Shown here piece after piece: positions 1 to 5,277 of a stretch of 5,992 nt of DNA. Source of the DNA: Acidobacteriota bacterium (GTDB lineage: Bacteria; Acidobacteriota; UBA890). The stretch is from positions 1 through 5,992 of the forward strand of contig JAUWTE010000216.1 in NCBI GenBank assembly GCA_030609765.1, read 5' to 3'. The notes beneath the pieces were generated by a model. It was not told the DNA's origin. It did no database searches and saw only the letters and a list, made by a program, of their open reading frames with translations. How positions within the stretch are numbered: the first letter of the stretch is position 1; each line of letters opens with the position of its first letter. The position numbers and the translations under genes were made by a program.

Positions 1-613
1 CGGAATGCGGCAGCCACGCGGCCCTCATACCGTAAGCCATGGCTCCGACAACATCCTTCTCGAACGAATCACCACCATGGACGATTTCATCGGCTGCGCA
101 GCGAGCGGCGGCGGTCGCGGCCGCATAGATGGCAGGATCGGGCTTGGTCACCCCGACATCCTCGGAAGTGAGGACGAAGTCGAAATGACGGTCGATCCGC
201 GTCGTCTCGAGCTTGCAATGCTGGACTTCCGTGAAACCATCCGTAATACAGCCAAGCAAGACGCGACCGGCAAGAGCATCCAGAACCTCTCGGGCGCCAT
301 GGCAGAGGTAGGGCAACCTTCCGTAACAACGCAGGAAATCCTCGCCGATGGCGGTTGCATTGTCGGGCGACGCACCGACGTCCTGCAATGCACGTGCGAA
401 TCTTTCCATCTTGACAGTTCCCACGTCGACCTCGCCCGAGCTGTATTGCGCCCAAAGAATCTTGTTGTGATAGTGGAACCTGTCGACAAAACTATCGACA
501 AGGGCTGCCGGCACGTTCTCTGCGGCGATCAGGCGCAGGGCCTCGGTCTGGGCCCGGCGATGGTCCCAGAGGGTGTCATCGAGATCGAGGGTAACGCATC
601 GCAGAGTGCCCAT
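1..613 (-). CDS. HAD-superfamily hydrolase (HAD-IA, YjjG-like phosphatase), C-terminus cut by left edge
   Basis: The first 204 residues, read on the minus strand, carry all four HAD motifs. Motif I is DLDDTLWD, with the nucleophile Asp10 and acid/base Asp12. Motif II is the Thr in CITDGF (Thr124). Motif III is Lys157 in GVTKPDPAIY. Motif IV is HGGDSFEKD (Asp182 and Asp187), which binds Mg2+. An alpha-helical cap lies between motifs I and II (roughly residues 16-110), as in subfamily IA enzymes such as YjjG nucleotidase or phosphoglycolate phosphatase. The expected product is a soluble cytoplasmic phosphatase of a small phosphorylated metabolite; the substrate cannot be read from sequence. The start is well fixed: an in-frame TAG lies 15 nt upstream of the ATG at 613 with no other start codon between. 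No Shine-Dalgarno is visible. Only about 20-30 residues should be missing. It is divergent from the glutaredoxin-like gene and has no evident link to the operon on the right. Confidence 0.9.
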   Translation of the reverse strand, partial: MGTLRCVTLDLDDTLWDHRRAQTEALRLIAAENVPAALVDSFVDRFHYHNKILWAQYSSGEVDVGTVKMERFARALQDVGASPDNATAIGEDFLRCYGRLPYLCHGAREVLDALAGRVLLGCITDGFTEVQHCKLETTRIDRHFDFVLTSEDVGVTKPDPAIYAAATAAARCAADEIVHGGDSFEKDVVGAMAYGMRAAWLPHS

Positions 614-622
614 CGCGCGCCG

Positions 623-631
623 ATTCTAGCA
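623..631 (-). promoter_or_regulatory. Extended -10 promoter element of the HAD gene
   Basis: On the minus strand the sequence reads TGCTAGAAT, a TGn extended -10 followed by TAGAAT, five of six matches to TATAAT. No good -35 is present 16-18 nt further upstream, which is acceptable for an extended -10 promoter. Transcription would begin about 3 nt before the ATG at 613, consistent with the missing Shine-Dalgarno. Inferred from motif and position only. Confidence 0.4.
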
Positions 632-690
632 TGAGGACAGCAGCCGCTGATGCAGGCGAACGGTTGTGATTGGGTCGATTCAAGGACGCC

Positions 691-695
691 AGGGA
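691..695 (+). promoter_or_regulatory. Ribosome binding site deciding the glutaredoxin start
   Basis: AGGGA lies 8 nt before the ATG at 704. It favours that ATG over an in-frame ATG at 650, which would add 18 residues with no counterpart in the glutaredoxin fold. Confidence 0.55.
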
Positions 696-703
696 CAGTG
701 AAT

Positions 704-946
704 ATGACGCTAGTTTTCTACACCCGTACCGGCTGCCACCTCTGCGATGTTGCCAAAGAAGAGCTCGACCGGATTTGCCGTCGTATTCCATTCCGGATCG
801 AGGTACGAGACGTCGACGAGGACGAGGCCTGGGCGAACCAGTATGGAGATGAAGTACCGGTAGGTGTCCTTGATGGCCGCAAGATCTTCAAGTACCGAGT
901 CGACGTAAGGCAAATCGAAAGGGCCCTACGGGCCACGAAGGCCTAG
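704..946 (+). CDS. Glutaredoxin-like protein (DUF836 type)
   Basis: This is an 80-residue single-domain thioredoxin-fold protein. It opens directly with strand beta1 and the redox motif (TLVFYTRTGCHLCD, with Cys11 and Cys14), followed by a helix and a second strand (FRIEVRDVD). The segment DEVPVGVLDGRKIFKYRVD holds the cis-Pro loop (VPV) and the last two strands, and a short helix closes the protein. Length and layout match the small glutaredoxin-like DUF836 family. Both active-site cysteines are present, so dithiol/disulfide exchange is possible, but the partner is unknown. An in-frame ATG at 650 would add an unconserved N-terminal tail; the ATG at 704 has the better Shine-Dalgarno (AGGGA, 8 nt). 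No clear terminator follows the stop. The gene ends 44 nt before the -35 of the next promoter, so it is probably a separate small transcription unit. Confidence 0.85.
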   Translation: MTLVFYTRTGCHLCDVAKEELDRICRRIPFRIEVRDVDEDEAWANQYGDEVPVGVLDGRKIFKYRVDVRQIERALRATKA

Positions 947-990
947 CAGGACGCTTTCCTCACCGGGTGCCACGAATCCCACCTACTCGC

Positions 991-1018
991 TTGACAGAGC
1001 TGCCTCATGCTGTAACCT
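991..1018 (+). promoter_or_regulatory. Sigma70-type promoter of the tetR-led operon
   Basis: A perfect -35 hexamer TTGACA (991-996) is followed after 16 nt by TAACCT (1013-1018), which keeps the first, second and last bases of the -10 consensus. The predicted transcription start is near 1025, in the middle of the palindromic operator at 1016-1035. A bound repressor would therefore block both the -10 and the start site. The leader before the ATG at 1055 would be about 30 nt. Confidence 0.6.
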
Positions 1019-1035
1019 ACCGATCGGTCGGTAGG
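1016..1035 (+). promoter_or_regulatory. Palindromic operator, probable TetR-family binding site
   Basis: The site is a perfect inverted repeat, CCTACCGA (1016-1023) and TCGGTAGG (1028-1035), separated by 4 bases. A second, nested perfect palindrome, ACCGATCGGT (1019-1028), is centred 2 bp to the left. A palindrome of about 20 bp between a promoter and a TetR-type gene is the usual arrangement for autorepression. CCGA/TCGG half-sites are common among TetR regulators of acyl-CoA metabolism. The recognising protein is inferred from adjacency. Confidence 0.75.
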
Positions 1036-1054
1036 CTAACAGGCGGAAAGAAGA

Positions 1055-1687
1055 ATGAAATCTACGCAAGTCACAGAAACCTCCAAGGCCCCATCTCGCG
1101 AGCGCCTCGATCATGCGACTCGAACCGCCCAGATTTATCAGGCGGCAGCGCGCGTCTTCTGTGAGCAGGGCTTTGGTCAAGCCTCCATGAGTGAGGTCGC
1201 CGCTGCCTCAGGCATGACCAAGGCGGGCATTTACCACCATATCGGCAGCAAGGATGAGCTCCTGTACGGAATCATGTCCTATGGAATGGACCTGTTCGAA
1301 GAGATGGTCTACGACCGCGTCAAGAACATTCCGGATCCCCTCGAGCGCTTGCGCGCGACCATTCGCGCACACGTGCTCCTGGTGACGCGAGACCGCCCCA
1401 AGGAGCTCACCGTCGTTCTCAACGAGACGGTCGCCCTCAAGGGCGACTACCTCCAGGAAATCAACAAGCGCCGGCGACGATACGTCCGCTTCCTGGAAAG
1501 AACATTTCAGGAAATGATTGACCAAGGGCTCGCGCGCTCCATCGATCCCCGGGTCGCCACCTTCGCGCTAGCCGGCATGATCAACTGGATTTACCAGTGG
1601 TACCAGCCCAGCGGCCGTATCAAGGATTCAGACCTGGCTGAGGCGTACGTCGATCTGTTTCTGGGCGGAGTGCTCGCCGGTCCCTAG
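1055..1687 (+). CDS. TetR/AcrR-family transcriptional regulator, probably acyl-CoA-responsive
   Basis: This 210-residue protein has the TetR N-terminal DNA-binding domain at about residues 24-72. IYQAAARVFCEQGF is the first helix, and SMSEVAAASGMTKAGIYHHI is the helix-turn-helix with its typical recognition helix, followed by SKDELLY. The remainder is a helical ligand/dimer domain ending in MINWIYQWYQPSGRIK and DLAEAYVDLFLGGV. That C-terminal pattern is frequent in TetR regulators of fatty-acid, steroid or other CoA-thioester catabolism (KstR2-like), so an acyl-CoA effector is likely but unproven. The start is supported by a purine-rich Shine-Dalgarno (GGAAAGAAG) just upstream of the ATG. The gene lies immediately downstream of its presumed operator and 35 nt before the condensing-enzyme gene on the same strand, with no terminator between. 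It therefore probably represses its own operon, and an intermediate of the pathway may act as inducer. Confidence 0.9.
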   Translation: MKSTQVTETSKAPSRERLDHATRTAQIYQAAARVFCEQGFGQASMSEVAAASGMTKAGIYHHIGSKDELLYGIMSYGMDLFEEMVYDRVKNIPDPLERLRATIRAHVLLVTRDRPKELTVVLNETVALKGDYLQEINKRRRRYVRFLERTFQEMIDQGLARSIDPRVATFALAGMINWIYQWYQPSGRIKDSDLAEAYVDLFLGGVLAGP

Positions 1688-1722
1688 GCCCTATCCGATA
1701 GAAATCTCTGGATGAACCCCCG

Positions 1723-2775
1723 ATGAAGACCGAACGTGCTGTGGGTATCGTTGGATATGGTGCCTATGTTCCGCGCCCCAGACTCCCGGCGAAGCGCATC
1801 GCGGAAACGTGGCTTCCGAGCAGCAGTCGTCCCCTCCCCGTGCGTGAAAAGTCGGTACCCGGCATCGACGAAGATACCGTCACGATGTCGATCGAGGCTG
1901 CCCGCAACGCCCTCAGTCGTGCCGCAATCGATCCGAGCGAATTGCGCGCGGTGTGGGTCGGCACCGAGTCGAAGCCCTACGCGGTAAAGCCCACTAGCAC
2001 CATCGTTGCCGAGGCTATCGGTGCCACGCCGAACGTGAGCGCCGCCGACATGGAGTTCGCGTGCAAGGCTGGCTCCGAAGCCATGCAAACCGCTGTCGCC
2101 TACGTTGGCTCAGGGATGGCCGATTATGCCCTGGCCATCGGTATGGACGCAGCGCAGAGCAAACCCGGCGACGCGCTCGAGTACACGGCGGCAGCCGGGG
2201 GCGCGGCCTACGTATTCGGTCCGGCCGATCGTGCCCTCGCGCTCGTAGAAGCAAGCAACTCCTACGTCACTGACACCCCTGACTTTTTCAGGCGACAGCA
2301 CATGCACTACCCCGAGCACGGTCACCGCTTCACCGGAGAACCGGCCTACTTCACGCACATTCAGGGTGCGACGCAGGAGATCATGTCCGAGCTCGGAAGA
2401 GAGGCGGCCGACTACCGCTGGGCGGTATTTCACCAACCCAATCCGAAGTTCGTCCACCGCATCACAAAACTGCTCGGCTTCACCCCGGAACAGGTCAAAC
2501 CGGGAATGGTCGTCGAGGAGGTTGGCAACACATATGCCGGATCCTCTCTCTTGGGTTTGGCGGCGGTGCTCGATGTCGCCGCTCCGGGCGACAGGATCTT
2601 CTTCTGCTCCTACGGCTCTGGAGCGGGCAGTGACGCGTTCTCCTTGGTCGCAACCGAGCGTCTCATCAGCATGCGCGACGCCGCCCCCCGAGTCAGGCAA
2701 TACCTGAGCCACCGTTACGAAATCCGCGAGTACGGCCACTACCTGCGCCATGCGCGCAAGATCAGGATGCACTAG
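1723..2775 (+). CDS. Archaeal-type hydroxymethylglutaryl-CoA synthase family protein
   Basis: This 350-residue thiolase-fold condensing enzyme has the length of archaeal HMG-CoA synthases rather than the longer bacterial MvaS. The N-terminal strand is VGIVGYGAYVPRPRL. The catalytic triad expected for HMG-CoA synthase can be read: Glu82 in VGTESKPYAVKP, Cys114 in EFACKAGSEAM, and His237 in VFHQPNPKF. Other family signatures are HRFTGEPAYF (201-210), VGNTYAGSSLLGLA (267-280) and CSYGSGAGSDAFS (295-307), and a C-terminal tail with IREYGHYLRHARKI. The family condenses acetyl-CoA with acetoacetyl-CoA to HMG-CoA; a related bacterial protein, PhlA, belongs to a C-acyltransferase. Followed 3 nt later by the thiolase and then DUF35, this is the standard three-gene module. 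The complete triad argues for real condensation or retro-condensation chemistry, but the acyl substrate may differ from acetoacetyl-CoA. The ATG at 1723 has only a weak Shine-Dalgarno. Confidence 0.88.
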   Translation: MKTERAVGIVGYGAYVPRPRLPAKRIAETWLPSSSRPLPVREKSVPGIDEDTVTMSIEAARNALSRAAIDPSELRAVWVGTESKPYAVKPTSTIVAEAIGATPNVSAADMEFACKAGSEAMQTAVAYVGSGMADYALAIGMDAAQSKPGDALEYTAAAGGAAYVFGPADRALALVEASNSYVTDTPDFFRRQHMHYPEHGHRFTGEPAYFTHIQGATQEIMSELGREAADYRWAVFHQPNPKFVHRITKLLGFTPEQVKPGMVVEEVGNTYAGSSLLGLAAVLDVAAPGDRIFFCSYGSGAGSDAFSLVATERLISMRDAAPRVRQYLSHRYEIREYGHYLRHARKIRMH

Positions 2776-2778
2776 GCG

Positions 2779-3933
2779 ATGCGTGACGTAGGCATCATCG
2801 GCATAGGACAGGTGCCCATTTCAGAGCATTGGGACTTGTGTCTGCGTGATCTTGGCGCGCTGGCCGCCCTCCGCGCTCTCGAGGACGCCGGGACTGACCG
2901 GGCTGACGCCATCTTTGTCGGCAACATGCTGGCGGGAGAGCTGTCGGGGCAAGAGAATCTCGCCACCCTCATTGCTGATTCCGCAGGGTTTCTCCCCATC
3001 GAGGCCTTGCGCATCGAGGCCGCCTGCGCAGCGGGTGGAGCTGCTGTGCGCGCGGCCTACACGGCAGTGGCTTCCGGCGCCCACGATTTCGTTTTGGCCA
3101 TCGGGGTCGAGAAAATGACCGACCATCTCACCGATGGAATTACCTCTGCTCTGGCGACGGCAGCCGATGCCGACTACGAAGCCGGACATGGGGTTTCTTT
3201 CGTGGCTCTCAACGCGCTCCTCATGCGCCGGTACATGCACGAATACGGGTCCACCCACGAAGATTTTGCTGCCTTCTCGATCAACAGCCACGAAAACGCG
3301 GTCCATAACCCGAACGCCATGTATCGCATGCCGATAACTGCCGAGGACTACGCCACATCGACGGTCGTCTCTGATCCGATCACCATTCTCGATTCAGCCG
3401 CGATCTGCGACGGAGCAGCGGCTCTGCTGCTCTGTCCCATGGATCAGGCTGCCGCCTTTCCCCGGCAGACAATCGAGATTGCCGCCTCAACAGTTGCCAC
3501 GGATACCCTCGGCCTCGCGGAGAGGCCCGATCCCTTGCACTGGGGGGCGATCGATGTCTCCTCCCACCACGCCTATGAACAGGCCGGGCTAGCAGGACCG
3601 GCGGATATCGATCTTTACGAGGCGCATGACGCCTTCACGATCGTCTCCGCGCTGAGTCTCGAGGCGGCCGGCTTCGCCCGGCGAGGCGAGGGCGTGACGC
3701 TCGCGCGCGAGGGCCGTATCGCTCCGGACGGCGATGTTCCGATGTCGACGCTGGGAGGACTCAAGGGACGGGGACATCCGATTGGTGCCAGCGGCGTGTA
3801 TCAGGTTCTCGAAGTCGTGCAGCAGCTGCGCGGTGAGGCTGGACCTACTCAGGTGAAGAACGCCAAGGTCGGGATGGCTCAGAGCGTTGGGGGCTCGGGA
3901 TCCGTGGCCGTTACCCACATCCTGAAGAACTGA
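2779..3933 (+). CDS. Archaeal/SCP2-type thiolase (acetyl-CoA acetyltransferase-like)
   Basis: This 384-residue protein opens with the archaeal-type thiolase start VGIIGIGQVPISEHWDLCLRDL. The acyl-accepting nucleophile is Cys83 in IEAACAAGGAAVRAAY. His283 lies in the EAHDAF motif, which replaces the NEAF of classical thiolases. His333 lies in GGLKGRGHPIGASG. The C-terminal loop reads GMAQSVGGSGSVAVTHIL, without the second cysteine of classical biosynthetic thiolases; this is normal for the SCP2/archaeal class, where a histidine takes over. The family makes acetoacetyl-CoA from two acetyl-CoA, or cleaves 3-ketoacyl-CoA. In archaea this thiolase is physically joined to HMG-CoA synthase through DUF35, which draws the unfavourable condensation forward. 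It starts 3 nt after the HMG-CoA-synthase-like stop, with AGGA about 11 nt upstream of the ATG, so the two are almost surely co-expressed. PhlC of the PhlACB acyltransferase is the main alternative relative. Confidence 0.9.
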   Translation: MRDVGIIGIGQVPISEHWDLCLRDLGALAALRALEDAGTDRADAIFVGNMLAGELSGQENLATLIADSAGFLPIEALRIEAACAAGGAAVRAAYTAVASGAHDFVLAIGVEKMTDHLTDGITSALATAADADYEAGHGVSFVALNALLMRRYMHEYGSTHEDFAAFSINSHENAVHNPNAMYRMPITAEDYATSTVVSDPITILDSAAICDGAAALLLCPMDQAAAFPRQTIEIAASTVATDTLGLAERPDPLHWGAIDVSSHHAYEQAGLAGPADIDLYEAHDAFTIVSALSLEAAGFARRGEGVTLAREGRIAPDGDVPMSTLGGLKGRGHPIGASGVYQVLEVVQQLRGEAGPTQVKNAKVGMAQSVGGSGSVAVTHILKN

Positions 3934-3936
3934 TCC

Positions 3937-3943
3937 AGGGAGG
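3937..3943 (+). promoter_or_regulatory. Strong Shine-Dalgarno for the GTG-started DUF35 gene
   Basis: AGGGAGG lies 9 nt upstream of the GTG at 3953. It decides this non-ATG start, because no ATG occurs nearby in that frame and the zinc ribbon begins only 20 residues in. Confidence 0.7.
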
Positions 3944-3952
3944 CTTCATCAG

Positions 3953-4357
3953 GTGCAACTACCTCGCTACCACCGCCTGCGACGATCCTTCTACCGACTC
4001 GAGGGAACCCGCTGCAACCGCTGCGACAGATTGTTCTTTCCCGGGCGCAGAATCTGTCCCGACTGCCGTAGTCAAGACGTCGAGCCGTATCAGTTTCGAG
4101 GCCGTGGAACCCTCTACTCGTTCACCAATGTGCAACAGCCCCCGCGCGGGTTCGGAAGCATCGGGCCCTACGCTGTCGGCATGGTGCGCCTGGAGGAGGG
4201 CCCCCTTGTCACTTCGCAGCTCACTGATGTGGATGGAGTCGACCTCGTGATCGGAATGGAAGTCGAGATGGTGACGCGCAAGATCCAGGACAGCTCCGAG
4301 CACGGCTACATCGTCTACGGCTACAAGTTTCGGCCTCTACTTACCGGAGCCAGGTAA
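3953..4357 (+). CDS. DUF35 zinc-ribbon / OB-fold scaffold protein of the thiolase-HMG-CoA synthase complex
   Basis: This 134-residue protein has two short domains. The N-terminal rubredoxin-like zinc ribbon has four cysteines, Cys21-x2-Cys24 and Cys35-x2-Cys38 (CNRC, CPDC), following a basic stretch RYHRLRRSFYRLEGTRC. The OB-fold follows, with the typical GRGTLYSFTNVQQPP and GPYAVGMVRLEEGPLVTSQL strands and the closing GMEVEMVTRKI. The family has no catalytic residues of its own. In the archaeal complex DUF35 bridges thiolase and HMG-CoA synthase and helps form the shared CoA-binding site; PhlB plays the same structural part in PhlACB. Placement directly after the thiolase, 19 nt on, fits that role. 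Translation starts at a GTG with a near-perfect Shine-Dalgarno. All four zinc ligands are intact, so the protein should fold normally. Confidence 0.9.
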   Translation: MQLPRYHRLRRSFYRLEGTRCNRCDRLFFPGRRICPDCRSQDVEPYQFRGRGTLYSFTNVQQPPRGFGSIGPYAVGMVRLEEGPLVTSQLTDVDGVDLVIGMEVEMVTRKIQDSSEHGYIVYGYKFRPLLTGAR

Positions 4358-4362
4358 AGGAC

Positions 4363-5277
4363 ATGAATGCAGAGCGAGCTGATCGGTTGGTCAGCATTCC
4401 CGAGGCCGCATCCATGGTGCAAGACGGGATGACGGTCGGTCTTTCGGGGTTCTCCTACCAGAACCCCCCGATGGCCATCGTTCGCGAGCTGATTCGGCAG
4501 GGCGCCCATGGGCTAACGCTGATTTCCGGGCCCACATCGGGTATCGAGACCGATCTGCTCATCGGGGCTGGATGCGTTCGCCGGCTGATCTCCGCGTGTG
4601 TCAGCTTCGAGAGCATCAATGCCATTGCCCCCGCATTTCGCCATCGAGCCGAGAACGGTGAGCTTGATGTTTGGGAGTGCGACGAGTGTATCTGGTATGT
4701 GGCTCTCAAGGCCGCGACGTGGGGCGTTCCCTACCTGCTCTGGCGCGGTGGCGTCGGTTCATCTTTACCCGAGCTCAATCCAGAGCTCATGGAGATCGAA
4801 GAAGCCGGAGAGTGGTTCCTGCGCGTCCCCGCCATTCAGCCGGACATAGTATTCGTGCACGCCCCCGCGGCGGATCGCTATGGAAACGTGCAGTTCTCTT
4901 CGCAGGCCTACCTTGGACGATGTTTCGCTGAGCGCGCCCTTGCCGAGGCTTGTGCGGGGCCAGTGATCGCCACCGTGGAGCGTCTGGCTGCCAATGAGGA
5001 GGTGGTCGCTCACCCCGAATGGACTTTGTTGCGTGGCGCCCTCGTCGCCGAGGCTTCCTGGGGCTCACATCCGGGGGGACTCAGCGGCAGCTACGTTCCG
5101 GACCTCGGGCGTATTCGCCTCTATGACGAGGCGGGCACCGCGCTGCGTAAGGGAAACGCCGACCTCTACGAACGCTATCTCGAAGAGACCGTTTTCGCTC
5201 TGAAAGACCATGCAGCCTACCTCGCGAGCATCGGCAGTGAGAGCCTCGAGGAACTACGGATGAACCCGGTACGATGA
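4363..5277 (+). CDS. CoA-transferase family alpha subunit (GctA/IpdA-like)
   Basis: The product is 304 residues, close to the length of glutaconate CoA-transferase subunit A. It shows the family features in order: SIPEAASMVQDGMTVGLSGF (11-30), a glycine-rich segment after LTLISGPTSG (51-60), LIGAGCVRRLISACVSFE (66-83), the WECDECIWYVALKAATWGVPYL block (104-125), GGVGSSLPEL (129-138), FVHAPAADRYGNVQF (164-178), and a GctA-like tail VFALKDHAAYLASIG. The family moves CoA between acids or, in the IpdAB branch, hydrolytically opens a ring of a steroid-derived CoA thioester. Glu105 and Glu108 fall in the block where IpdA carries its proposed catalytic glutamate; GctA, as I recall it, has no Glu at the second position. 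The ATG lies 5 nt after the DUF35 stop and the gene overlaps the beta subunit by 4 nt, so the two subunits are translationally coupled. Confidence 0.85.
   Translation: MNAERADRLVSIPEAASMVQDGMTVGLSGFSYQNPPMAIVRELIRQGAHGLTLISGPTSGIETDLLIGAGCVRRLISACVSFESINAIAPAFRHRAENGELDVWECDECIWYVALKAATWGVPYLLWRGGVGSSLPELNPELMEIEEAGEWFLRVPAIQPDIVFVHAPAADRYGNVQFSSQAYLGRCFAERALAEACAGPVIATVERLAANEEVVAHPEWTLLRGALVAEASWGSHPGGLSGSYVPDLGRIRLYDEAGTALRKGNADLYERYLEETVFALKDHAAYLASIGSESLEELRMNPVR

Noticed and set aside
5..634. Long open frame on the plus strand over the left part of the window
   Set aside because: It lies antisense to the HAD gene, which has all four catalytic motifs; the plus-strand translation shows no recognisable domain and is a frame shadow.
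650..703. Upstream in-frame ATG adding 18 residues to the glutaredoxin-like protein
   Set aside because: The extra residues precede strand beta1 and match nothing in the fold, and the ATG at 704 has a better-spaced Shine-Dalgarno.
922..934. GGCCC-TAC-GGGCC hairpin near the end of the glutaredoxin-like gene, as a terminator
   Set aside because: The stem is only 5 bp, lies inside the coding region and has no T-tract after it.
1691..1701. CTATC-C-GATAG small palindrome between the tetR gene and the HMG-CoA-synthase-like gene, as a second operator
   Set aside because: The arms are only 5 bp and differ from the upstream operator, and no promoter elements are nearby; it could be chance.
2110..2772. 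220-codon open frame on the minus strand inside the HMG-CoA-synthase-like gene
   Set aside because: It is fully antisense to a gene with a complete family signature. Its translation shows no domain, and long antisense frames are expected in GC-rich coding DNA.
2821..3306. 161-codon minus-strand open frame within the thiolase gene
   Set aside because: It is a shadow of the thiolase reading frame with no recognisable motif.
4378..4395. GCTGA-N8-TCAGC inverted repeat containing GATCGGTTGGT, reminiscent of the operator
   Set aside because: It lies inside the first codons of the alpha-subunit gene, its inner half-sites are imperfect, and no promoter accompanies it.
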